From Anthoceros angustus (lineage: Eukaryota > Streptophyta > Anthocerotopsida > Anthocerotales > Anthocerotaceae), in assembly GCA_010909165.1 (NCBI GenBank), contig MU008178.1:74369-138368 (forward strand): a stretch of DNA of 64,000 bases, in the 5' to 3' direction. Position numbers and translations under genes: made by a program. Below are positions 34,249 to 43,820 of the stretch, piece after piece. Numbering within the stretch: position 1 is the first letter of the stretch; each line of letters starts with the position of its first letter. The notes under the pieces are model-generated. The model was not told the origin of the DNA. It saw only the letters and a list, made by a program, of their open reading frames with translations, and did no database searches.

Positions 34249-35230
34249 ATGGCGACCTCGGGAAGCGGCATAGTGCTCGTGGAACTCTTTGGAGGCATCG
34301 ATCGGCAGGCGGTGCTAAAGTGTGGCATCAAAGTGCGAAGATACGTGCATTGTGACCCGGATCCAAAAGCAAGGATTGTGTCACGCGTAAGAGACTTGAT
34401 GGGGAGTACCTAACCTCGGCGTGGGAGTCGGTGAAGGGTTACCGGCGCGATGGATGTTCGCATGATAGGGTTGTCCCATTTGAGTTGTCTTGGGCAACCG
34501 GTGGACCTTGTCATCGCAGTTGGGAGTGTCAAGGACTATCCTCTGCAGCAAGGGTCAAGGTCGAAGGATCCACGGCATTGTTCTATGACTGATGAGGATC
34601 TTGCGCTTGATCCGTAAAGGGCAAGAAAGGCCTTGTGGATACATGTTGGAGAATGTGCCGGCATGCATGAGCGTGAAGAAGCAAGTTCGGGAGGACTTTG
34701 CCACGATCCGAGGAGTGTTGGTCGAGCTTCTATTGGATGCGGCTCAATTTGGTTCGAGGGCTCATAGGTTGAGGTCCATGTGGACTAACCTTGCTCCCTT
34801 GGAACATTTGAAGTGTGCGAGGTCGTTCACCAAGCGACCTAATCATGTTGTCAAGGATGTGCTAGCATCGGAAGGCATGCCCAACAAGTCATCAAGGTGG
34901 CCGCGCCTTCCTGTGAACACGCCTGGACACCCCATGGCGGCTTGGCCAACCTTTGTGTCTAAGTCCAAGTCTTACGCCTTCAGGAACCATGGCCCCGGCG
35001 TTGTGGTGGACAGACATGGCGAGGCCTTGGGAGAGCCAACAGCCACAGAGAGGGAGTTGGCCATGGGATTTGATGCCGGAGCCACGAAGACACCGGGAGT
35101 GACCGAGAAGGAACGGTGTCGATTGCTTGGGCAAGCATTTGACGTGAACATGATGACCTGGTTGTTTAGCGCTGGAGTCGCTTACCAACTTCGAAACCAG
35201 AGGAAGGCGGGGTTGAAGCGGGGTTCGGTG
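34249..35230 (+). pseudogene. Cytosine-5 DNA methyltransferase domain within gypsy pol
   Basis: The C5-methyltransferase motifs appear in order. Motif I (cofactor site) is IVLVELFGGI at 34270-34299, followed by LKCGIKVRRYVHCDPD. DLVIA near 34504-34518 leads into the catalytic motif IV as WECQGLSSAA, with the cysteine codon at 34527-34529. Motif VI is MLENVPA, with ENV at 34649-34657. Motif VIII is DAAQFGSRAHRLRSMWTNL from 34736. The motif IX-X end is ERELAMGFDAG and LGQAFDVNMMTWLF near 35050-35165. The GIKVRRY start is reminiscent of the DNMT3/DRM side of the family. Motif I, motif IV and motif VI onward lie in three different frames, so this copy is inactive. The usual proline before the catalytic cysteine is glutamate here. 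The domain sits between protease and RT of the same strand and decay level, so it was part of the element. Confidence 0.75.
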
Positions 35231-35334
35231 GGTGAAGGACATTCCACTCGCATCTCAACAGGAGAAGGCGAGTTTGGAGGGCAAGGAGAGCGAGCACGTA
35301 GAGGCGTGCAAGCCATCGAGCCACGGCCACATGA

Positions 35335-36278
35335 GTGGTTAACAGTCGAGTTGAAGAGCAATCACGGCGTCGGCTAAAGGAGTTGTTGGAGGCATCGCGA
35401 CATGTGTTTGCTTTCACGCTTGCGGAGATGGGGAAGTACACCAAAGGGAAGTTCCACATAGTGACCACGGATGAACCAGTGTTCGCGGGCACAGCTCGGC
35501 AAGGCGAGTGGGATTTGGTTGAGAATCGATGCCAAGAGCTTCTCAAGCTAGGCTGATTCGACGATCTAACTCGCGACGCAGCGGTGCTTCCGAAAAGAAG
35601 GATGAGAATGGATTGTGGACGGAGAGGAGAATGTGTGGTGACTATCGGCTTGAACGAGCGAATCCACATGACCACTATCCCATGCCGACGGCAAGAGATC
35701 TTCGACACCATTGGGTGCCAAGTTCTTCTCAACATTGGACTTGAGGCTAGGGTTTCACCAAGTAGAGATCGCCAAGAAGACAAGAAGAAAACGCGCTCAG
35801 TAGATTGCTTGTACGAGTGGAATTACATGCCATTTGGGTTGAAGACATCGCCAACGCAGTTCAAAGGTACATGGACAATGAGCTCAAGGACTTGCATTTC
35901 GCCAAGTGCTACATTGATGATGTCATCATCTTCAGCAATACCTTTGAGGAGCATCTACAACATCTTGACGTGCTAGGCGCTGCTTGTGGGTTGAAGGCCC
36001 ATCCGAAGTGTCGATTTGGAGAGGATAAGGTGTTGTACTTGGGTCATTGGATCACGCGTGACGGGATCTCGCCGCATGCCACCAAGGTGGAGGCAATCGT
36101 GCGCATTCCCAGGCCAAACGACATCTCGAAGTTGAGGGCATTCTTGGGTTTGGCAGGTTACTACAGGAAGTTCATTCCATGGATGAGCAGGATTGCGCCA
36201 TTGAATGACTTGTTGAAGAAGTTGGTGACTTGGCGTTGGACTCAAGAGGAGGTCGGCTTTCATGGAGTTGAAGGGTAG
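35335..36278 (+). pseudogene. Gypsy reverse transcriptase
   Basis: Starts with the pre-RT segment RHVFAFTLAEMGKYTKGKFH, then WDLVENRCQELLKLG. Next come KKDENGLWTERRMCGDYRL (finger block) and HYPMPTA. LYEWNYMPFGLKTSPTQF follows, then the catalytic CYIDDVIIFSNTF with the YIDD box at 35910-35921. LGHWITRDGISPHATKVEAI, LRAFLGLAGYYRKFIPWMS and PLNDLLKK (thumb) complete the order of Ty3/gypsy RT. At least three frameshifts occur between 35540 and 35880. Confidence 0.85.
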
Positions 36279-36311
36279 ACTCATGAGCTCGCCAATTCTT
36301 GGTCATCAAAC

Positions 36312-36680
36312 TTGATGGCCGTTCGTACTTTACATTGGAGCAAATCGGCGCATAGGCTCTTGGCGCGGATCAATGACAAGGAAGAGGAACATGTCATTGC
36401 CTATGCCGATCGGAGCAACAACCAAAGTGAGTCCAACTACTACGCCTATGAAGGAGAATGTCTTGCGGCAGTGTGGGCGATCGGACACTTTTCTACTTGT
36501 TTGGACATCAATTTCGACTAATCACCGACCATCAACCCTTGCATTGGTTGATGAGCGTAAGCTTACGGAAAGGCGGCGGTGGGCTCTCATTCTCCGGAGT
36601 ATGACTTTGTCATCGAACAGGCGGTAGAGTTCACTCTAATCTTGATGGGTTGTCGAGGAATCCTCTACCTCGTGAAGAGA
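36312..36680 (+). pseudogene. Gypsy RNase H
   Basis: Two overlapping frames give HVIAYADRSNNQSESNYYAY, EGECLAAVWAIGHFSTCLD and a TDHQPLHWLM-like segment. These are the hallmarks of the gypsy RNase H domain after RT. The sequence degrades beyond about 36650, and no chromodomain or integrase follows. Confidence 0.75.
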
Positions 36681-36700
36681 CTACGGGGCCGGGCAAGATT

Positions 36701-37025
36701 AGGATGGCGAGCAAGCGGTGGGGAGAGTAGTCCAGATACCATGTATTGGTTTGCACCTGTATATCTGCGTATTAGATTTGTTTGCTTGGTTGTTGGTCGA
36801 GGAAGTGCTTATATGAATTCAAGTGCTTACCTCGTGCGACATAGGCCTGATCAGCCGATCCAAATCCTGACCTTGATGCCTACACAAATTTCTACGAGGC
36901 ATCTCGCTTAATGCTAATTACAAAATGCATTTCTTGAGCAAACAAGAAACCCAAGAACTCATTTTAAAAATGAGTCTTAATGCAGATTATTGTAGCAATA
37001 AGTGCATAGCTCCAGGATCGATGGT
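36701..37025. other. No recognised gene
   Basis: AT-rich spacer after the gypsy relic. If the primer-site-like motif at 37026 is real, this would be the internal start of a minus-strand copia relic, but no gag can be read. Confidence 0.4.
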
Positions 37026-37230
37026 GCTCTAATACCATGCAGAGTTTACGCAAAGCTAGCTATGCACACTAGAGCATACACAATGAGAAGAATTGATTAT
37101 GTGCGCGTGTCAAAAAACATACACACCTAGAAACGGTTACAACTAATAACTGTACACAACCCTAACACTAACCCAAATATGTAATGTATAATGTAAAGTA
37201 TATAGAGATGATTTATTGAGGTGAAAGAAC
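37026..37230 (-). mobile_element. Possible copia LTR end with primer site
   Basis: The minus strand at 37026-37037 reads TGGTATTAGAGC, one base from the initiator tRNA-Met primer site of plant copia elements. To its right lies an AT-rich stretch with a TATA-like TCTATATACTTTAC on the minus strand (about 37192-37206) and an end reading CTCTGCA next to the site. This suggests a 5' LTR on the minus strand. No partner LTR was found. Confidence 0.4.
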
Positions 37231-39583
37231 GATGGAAAGAGACCATCTAGGAAGGGACAACAAATGGGGACCTGGGGGTCGGAGTGAAGAGGAGCAACTG
37301 AGCTCCCTACCTAAAGTGACCAAGCGCACCCACAATGTCATATCGAGTAGAATAAGCGGCACAAAACCCGGAGGAAGAGGAAAAGGCATCACCCACCGTC
37401 GCCTTATGGAGAATCGCTTGAGCGCCGTTGAAGAGCAATAGAAACCCATCGGAGTATCTTTGTGAAATCTGAGAGGACGACCACACACACTACTGCATGG
37501 TAAGCTTTAGCACAAGACTTGATGAATTTGTCAAAGTCCTCGACCATTACCTCGTTTCTAGAGCAAGCGGGATAAAGAGGTGGCCGCTTGCATCACCTGC
37601 TTACGGACCTTGAGCGCGGGCGGCACCCGGCTGGGCGGTTGGTGATGACTGGCGGAGGTGGCGTCACGTCGGTCGGTAACCATCGCCACCACAACACAGT
37701 GCGCCACGGACAAGGTATAAGTCGATTGAGCGACACTGTGAGTATACTCCGCTCCCTCCGGGCCATATAGCCACTTTCGCGAGCAATGGCAAACATGGCG
37801 TCACGGATGGCGTGGTGAGTGCAATGGATGACCCGTGGGGACAACAAGGTGGACACGAGGCGTCGAGGCGCACTCACAAGTGAGGCGAAGAAGCCCGGTG
37901 AGTGGTAGGCGGAATCGCATCATGATAGTGAAGGTGGTTGGTGCGATGTGAAATCCCGTATGCATGGGCGGGCGGTGGCGCACACCCCTTCCGAACAAAG
38001 GCGAGCCCGCTCTAGTGGACTCGAGATGGAGGGTCTGGAGGAGACGGTAAACTGGCCGGCTTCTCGGCGAGATGCACCGCAATCTAAAGCCATCGATGAT
38101 AAATGTAGAAAGGAGGAAGTCCTTAGAGCATCTGGATAACATGTCTCCTGCCTCAGGGCGATTGGAGAGAAGGTTCCCTCCTCCACTTGATCGAGATCCT
38201 CGAGAAAGGGCTTGTCATGGAGGATGAAGCAGGAAGCCGGGCGAGAGGGCCCAACTCCCAAGAAAGCGCAGGAAGAGACCTCGATGAGGCAGTCCTCGCC
38301 TCCAAATTGCAGGCGGGGATGCTTGCAGTGGGCAGTCGCCCCAGGGCACTCAAAAGCCCCAGGCCCAAGATGTCCCCAAGAGTATCCATAATCTTACGTA
38401 TCAAACCCGGGCCGGGACAAAAGGGCCGGAGGCGGCGCCTGGATGAGGTACCAGGCGCCTAGCAAAGCGGAAGGAAAGGATTCCAAAGGCCACAGGCATC
38501 CTCCGGCAAAGGGAGGTCTTCAATATGGGAGGTCCTGCAAGGGCCTTGTCCGAAGCTCCCAATGAAGTCGGGGAACCAAGGGACCCCAAGAATCCATGAG
38601 ACCAAGGCGGAGCAATCTCCCTGAGCTGCAGTGGCGGGATCCCGCAGGGAGACGCACTTGGACATCTTGACCTTCAAGCCCTGGCAGCTCGGAGAATATC
38701 TCAAAGGCCTCCTTGACTTTGTCCCCGGGCAGGATGTGAGAATCGTGAAGGGAGAGACAGGTCAGCGGAGGCGGCCCTAGGAGCCCTATAGTGAGCAATA
38801 GCGAGAGCACCGCCTAGCGGGTCGCCTTACTGGTACATGGCGATTCAAGGCAGGCAGCGAAACACGAAGGCGTTCTTGTCTTTGGTAGTAGAGGTTGGAG
38901 GACCTCCGTAGAAACAGGACAAAGGGTATAAGACTCCCTAGGGGCCTTGACATCCCTAAGCTCCTCAAAGATGGCCTCAGGAAATGGTATTGAAGGCGTT
39001 CTCGACATCCACCGTAAGACTACCCAATCCGGGTGGGTATCAAGGCAAGCTTTCACCCTAGCACCACGGACTCAGGGGTGTAATGCCAAATTGAAGGGGT
39101 TGAAGTCTTCTTGGAGAAGGGAGGCGGCAAGCGGGCGATAGTGCGGTGAGTAGCCGCATGAAGGCCTCCCCAACCGCAGTGGGCGCCACGCCCGAGCAGA
39201 GCTTGTCCATAGCGACAAGCCTACTAGAAGAAATTTGAAATCGGTGAGGCATCTCTCCACGAGCCACCGCGGCGGCGAGAAAAGAGCTCGGAAAGCCGCT
39301 AGATGGATCTTGAGGAGAAAAGGTCCCTAAGGTGTTCGAACACCATTCCGACAAGCCGGCGGATGAAAGGCGAGGGTTGTGGAAGAGCGAGCAAAAGCCG
39401 CCCGGTCGAGAGAAGGATCCTCGGGACATAGTCGGATATGTCGGGAATGGCATCCTTAGGTGGCGGATGGAGACGCGGAGGCAGCAATTGTCTCTTAGCG
39501 GAGGCCGGAGGGGCGGGTCGAAGAGCCCTAGCGGCAGGCATATTCACCACTGGCCAAGCAACTATGACGTAGAGTATATATGA
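37213..39583 (-). pseudogene. LINE-type (non-LTR) reverse transcriptase relic
   Basis: Overlapping minus frames assemble into a non-LTR type RT. The order is RLVAMDKLCSGVAPTAVGEA (about 39190-39250), a LQPLQFGITPLSPWC motif, then ACLDTHPDWVVLR running into VDVENAFNTIS (about 38980-39012). The latter is the palm motif with the first catalytic aspartate. EAIFEELRDVK, SLIPFVLFL and NLYYQRQE follow, then a QGDPLGG-like remnant and DSHILPGDKVKEAFEIFSEL. A C-terminal region ends in HHAIRDAMFAIARESGYMARRE (about 37690-37850). Related single-ORF reverse transcriptases are common in non-seed plant genomes, to my knowledge. Many frameshifts make it inactive. Confidence 0.7.
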
Positions 39584-39886
39584 GAGCCATATATTTAACA
39601 GTAACGCCGTAAACGGGAGCTTAGTAACCTCGTAAATGGGAGGTTAGTAACCTCTTTCCGATATTGGAAAGGGTCCATGATGTACTTGAAGGATGAATTA
39701 CGAAAGGTAAAGCAAGCAATTTGAGGGCTATTACATGGTGCAAGGATCGACAAACTGCTTGGAGTTTAGAGCCTATACCGTAATTAAAACATAAACTGAT
39801 CTTTCTCGATATAATACACCAAGGCCCCTTATGATGGATAGTGGCATTATTGCTTGTCTCTCATAAATCTAAGCAGGCTATCAAGC
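39584..39886. other. No gene seen
   Basis: A short duplicated phrase (GGGAGCTTAGTAACCTCGTAAA then GGGAGGTTAGTAACC) occurs near 39615-39655. Nothing else is recognised. Confidence 0.5.
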
Positions 39887-40112
39887 CTAGAAGAGGACAT
39901 GATCCAAGCAAGGTATCAATTGCAAGCTCATATCATTGCGTAATCTAGAGGAGGACATGATCCAAGCAAGGTGTCAAATGCAAGCTCATATCATTGCGTA
40001 TTGTAGAGGAGGACATGATGTACTATAGAGGAGGACATGATATACTATAGAGGAGGACATGATCCCAAGCTATCAAGCTCATATTATTGCGTACCCTAGA
40101 AGGGAGGCATGA
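39887..40112. repeat. Tandem array built on TAGAGGAGGACATGAT
   Basis: Two units of about 61 bases (GGACATGATCCAAGCAAGG, then CAAGCTCATATCATTGCGTA) are followed by two short 21-base units containing only TAGAGGAGGACATGAT. A partial long unit ends near 40112. No coding potential. Confidence 0.85.
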
Positions 40113-40201
40113 GCAAAGAGGTTTTGAACAATTTGCTCAGGGCATTAGCGGATCGATAACTTGGGTGACAACCTCAGTGTTGGTAAATTAGTATATATAT
40201 A

Positions 40202-40480
40202 GGTGGTGCTTAAATTCTAGGATGACATATTATATTGTAAATAGTTGTTCTTAGTCATAGTAATACTCTAATGTAATTATGGTGATTATATTAATATTAT
40301 TACAAAGTATAAGATCAATGATCTACTTAAAAACCTTGTACAGATAATTGGTGGTTAAATTCTAGGATGGCATATTATATTGTAAATGGTTGTTCTTAGT
40401 CACAATAATACAATTATGATGTAATTATGGTGATAGTATTTACATTAATATAAAGTATATGATCAATTATTTACTAAAAA
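40202..40480. repeat. About 148-bp tandem duplication, AT-rich
   Basis: Two copies start at 40202 and about 40349. They share TTAAATTCTAGGATG, CATATTATATTGTAAAT and GTTGTTCTTAGTCA. Function unknown; probably non-coding repeat. Confidence 0.8.
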
Positions 40481-40743
40481 TGTTAAATAATATGGTAAAC
40501 AAATATTAATTAGTCAATAAATTCAAACAAATAATGCTAATAAGGGAACGAATTCAAACTAATAGACGTATACCGGCAAAAAAGTGTGATTGCAAGTCAT
40601 CATTGCGGGTACTTGAGGAGACAATCTTCAGAAGAGTGAGAAAGAGTTAAAATATTTTGGCTATCGTATGCATCGGCACCAGTAGACCGGGAATAAGGAG
40701 CACCGGAAGTCGCGTCTTTGGGCATAGCCACGACGATCTTGAA

Positions 40744-40841
40744 GAGACGCTCAAAGAGACGATTCCCCTCTTTGGGCCACGCTTCTTAAGATGAGACGCT
40801 CAAAGAGACGATTCCCCTCTTTGGGCGCCGCTTCTCAAGAC
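40744..40841. repeat. 49-bp tandem duplication
   Basis: Two copies (40744-40792 and 40793-40841) of GAGACGCTCAAAGAGACGAT followed by TCCCCTCTTTGGGC. CAAAGAG and CTCTTTG within each unit can pair as a hairpin. A further CGTCTTTGGGC fragment lies just upstream near 40712. Confidence 0.85.
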
Positions 40842-41072
40842 CACGCATTTGACTTTATGGATAGTATATATCGTCTAAAACGGGCCCATTTTGTAGCAGT
40901 GTGTTGATGTGTCCTTCCTTTGAACCACAGCCTATATATGTCATAGCACTATCTCAATTTAAGTATACAAGAATCCATTGCCTTTGCCCTAATTAGACTG
41001 TGTAGATCTCGGCTATCCATGTTGATCTATCACTCATAAGGATATCAAAGGGAAATCTTTGGGCGTTTTACT

Positions 41073-42122
41073 ATGGCCAAGACTACTAGAACATGGGTAG
41101 ATGAATGGTGAGATAGAACCGGTACTCCAATATCAACCAACCTTACTCAGATATCCGAGTCATGTAGTTTGAAGTTTCCATGGACTTTCTCCAAGGAGCA
41201 TTTGTTTTCTGTTCAATCTGAATTGTCCACTCATGATTTTCATGTGTCAAAAGTGAATATCAATCAACTCAAAATCATTGCTAGATGCATAACTTATCTT
41301 CAAGAAAAGCAAGCTCCCTTGCCTCCCACACTTGAGAACCTCAAAGAAATAACATTGGATCCTACAGTAGCACGAGTGGATCCACATCTAGCATCATCAT
41401 TGAGTAAAAAGGGAGACCAAAAGTATCACGGAGTGACTTGGCATAAAACATTGGGCCGCTACGGTACACAATGGTTCCAGAGAGGTTCAGCGCGCGTCAA
41501 TAGATCAGTGGATGTTCAGTTGTCTTTTGGCGACAAGAGCTCTGCCAAGGAAGCGGCCTTATTGAGAGATAGTGTGCTTGTTAAGATGTTTCTTTGTGGA
41601 TACAAGTTTCCAGGTCCTCAAAAGTTTAATTTTCCAGTGGAGCATCATCTACAGCTTATGCAACAACCTGAAGTGGTATCTATGGTAGATTGGCGAGAGT
41701 ATCTCTTTTTCTCAAGACGCATATACTCAGATGGCTGTAAGAATCCCATCACTCATGATCTAAGGATAAGGGACATGAATCCAGGGCGCGCTGTGGATTC
41801 CAACAGTGATACCCCTATATATAAGCATGGTGTGTACCTAAAATGCAAACATGGACACAAGCAAGAATATGTCGTATATGTCTTTGATCGTGATATGGGT
41901 CATCATCGAAATGTTCCAAACATTAAATGGGATGACTCAAAAAACAATGTAGTTGAAGAAAAATGGGAGGATTATGAGGAAGCTGCAATTGCATATGATC
42001 GTGAGGTAGTCAAGATGGGTGATTATGACATTCGGAAACTTAATTATCCTTTGGAGAACTATGTTAACGTACTTATAAATTCACCCAAATTAATTTCATG
42101 TGTGTATGCCAGAGGGCGCTAA
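41073..42122 (+). pseudogene. AP2-like two-domain protein with early in-frame TGA
   Basis: An ATG at 41073 opens a 349-codon frame interrupted only by TGA at codon 13 (41109-41111). From 41112 to 42122 it is fully open. Two AP2-like modules are visible. The first is KYHGVTWHKTLGRYGTQWF, then SFGDKSSAKEAALLRD and KFNFP. The second is KHGVYLKCKHGHKQEYVVYV, then EKWEDYEEAAIAYDREVVKM and KLNYPLENY. The YxGV start, the EAAxxYDR helix and the LNFP end are hallmarks of AP2 DNA-binding domains, although the middle strands diverge. It could be a plant transcription factor or an AP2-bearing mobile-element protein. The TGA may be a real inactivating mutation or a sequence error. The first in-frame ATG after the TGA is near 41586, too late to include domain one. 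Confidence 0.6.
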
Positions 42123-42444
42123 TCCATTCAAAGACATGTTTGAATAGTGAATAAATCTCTTGTTGTGTGTGCGAACTTCGTGTCACTAGACTTATTTGCA
42201 AGTGAACTCAAATTAGATATTATATTTTTTTAAATTAAAATGAGCAGCGTCATGATGCACTTTTGGTATGTGTTGATTAGTCTTACGAAAGCCTATGTCC
42301 GTAGTGTATGTCCTCTACAGAAACTTGTGCAGCACCATAAGCTGCATAATTATATATGCAATATGTATACGTGTTAGAATGACCTCCAATTATACTTAGG
42401 TTGATAGCAATCACCTTATCAGTTAACCCTAGAATTAATAACAA
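42123..42444. other. No gene seen
   Basis: AT-rich sequence downstream of the AP2-like frame. It probably includes its 3' untranslated region, but no clear polyadenylation signal decides this. Confidence 0.4.
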
Positions 42445-43007
42445 TAGAATTAATAATGATTAAATATGAAACGTTACATAAATTTTTATTGAATTAATTG
42501 TTCTTTACAATATCTTTGGTCTACTCGCTTGCTAGCTCCTAGTCTGATGTTTTACATGGTATCAGAGCCAATGTATCTACCTTTAATCCTATCCTTTATT
42601 GATAACAACACTGATGGAGAGCCATACAAGTAGGCACAATACTCCTGGCTCATAAGTTATGAGTTTATAATAGTGTGCCAAGTCATGCCCTAGAATTAAT
42701 AATGATTAAATATGAAATGTTACATAACTTTACTTTTTTGTACTTAAGACCCTGCTTGCTCATTATTGAATTAATTATTCTTTGCAACATCTTTGGTCTA
42801 CTCATTATTGAATTAATTATTCTTTGCAACATCTTTGGTCTACTGGCTTGCTAGCTTCTAATCTGATGTTTTATATGGTATCAGAGCCAATGTATCTACC
42901 TTGAATCCTATCCTTTAGTGATAACAACACTAATGGAGAGCCATACAAGTAGGCACATTACTCTTGGATCATAAGTTATGAGTTTATAATAGTGTGCCAA
43001 GTGATGC
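42445..43007 (+). mobile_element. Duplicated copia LTR end, primer site and leader
   Basis: Two direct copies (42445-42690 and 42691-43007) each run from TAGAATTAATAATGATTAAA through an LTR-like stretch ending TTTTACA or TTTTATA. Each then has TGGTATCAGAGCC (42557-42569 and 42876-42888) and a leader with AATGTATCTACC and CCATACAAGTAGGCAC. The 13-base motif is the exact plant copia primer site for initiator tRNA-Met. Copy 2 contains a further internal duplication of about 42 bases. No gag follows, so this is a truncated, tandemly duplicated 5' end. Confidence 0.7.
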
Positions 43008-43474
43008 GACTCCACCTGCCTTGTCATATTAGTATATCTAAAGCAAGGAACTAGGATAGAACTAAGTTAGATTCCTATTTCTAGATATAACTAGTGGCAA
43101 TGCCTTCCGCTGCACAATGAAAGCAGCAGCAAGTGCATGACTTCAGATACCCCTGAAAATGCCTCGGCACAATTCGGGCTTGTACGCTGAGCGCCCAACA
43201 AATTTGGCAAACCACAACACTGCTTTCGGCTACCGTCCACCCACGGTCACCTCGCCTGCCACCTGAACAACTTGGCCGTCAGTGGATTGACGAAGTCTTG
43301 TGAAGTCTTCTTGTCCTTACAACCTCCTTACCCCTTGCTTATGCCTGATTCGAAAGGAGTGCTGATTGGTTCGTGGTGAACATTCTAAGTAGGCAAATGT
43401 GTGAGCGTTGATAGTAGGCAGTGTATTTGCATTCTCATGCACCTACTAGTTGATAACTCACTAGCTATCAACTT

Positions 43475-43699
43475 ATGCAACAACTATCTACAGCTTATGC
43501 AACGTGGTTTAGGTGCAAAATTGCTATACTCGTGGATTGTCTCACTGAGAAGATGAATGAAATTGCTGAAACCACTCTCCGCACTTATGTTCATTATGAT
43601 CAGCAACAATGGGATGCGCTTCAGAAGCATTTGGTGGAGTTTGCCATCAAGAACGCGAAGAATGCAACCAACGGCTCTGCACTGTTGTATCTTCTTTAA
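43475..43699 (+). pseudogene. Ty3/gypsy integrase fragment
   Basis: The frame reads LVDCLTEKMNEIAETTLRTY, then VHYDQQQWDALQKHLVEFAI and KNAKNATNGSALLYLL. This corresponds to the end of the gypsy integrase core (QTDGQTERxNxxLE ... WxxxLxxxExAxN), where the final glutamate lies in the TER-like motif, here TEK. It is about 75 codons long with no other element part nearby. Confidence 0.75.
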
Positions 43700-43732
43700 G
43701 GGCAGATATCTCCGGACAATGCTTCAGTCGTC

Positions 43733-43820
43733 ATCGTTACCACAGCTGCAAGCTCTAGCGGCAACTGATTATGACATTCAAAAAATTAATTACCCTTTGG
43801 AGAAGTATGTTTCCGGATAA
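43733..43820 (+). pseudogene. AP2-like C-terminal fragment
   Basis: Encodes TDYDIQKINYPLEKYVSG, matching the end of the second AP2-like module at about 42020-42065 (GDYDIRKLNYPLENYVNV) in protein and DNA. It sits 35 bases after the gypsy integrase fragment. It is a partial second copy, probably moved or duplicated, and has no separate start. Confidence 0.7.

Larger units (their letters stand above)
31930..36700 (+). mobile_element. Ty3/gypsy retrotransposon carrying a DNA methyltransferase
   Basis: The plus-strand order is gag, CCHC zinc knuckle, aspartic protease, cytosine-5 DNA methyltransferase, reverse transcriptase, RNase H. All are in one direction and spaced as in one polyprotein, but broken into at least eight frames by small indels. 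No integrase, LTR pair, primer site or target duplication was found, and the relic stops after RNase H near 36700. The placement of RT after protease with RNase H next and a YIDD box identifies Ty3/gypsy. The methyltransferase fills about 1 kb where such elements normally go straight from protease to RT. Confidence 0.8.
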
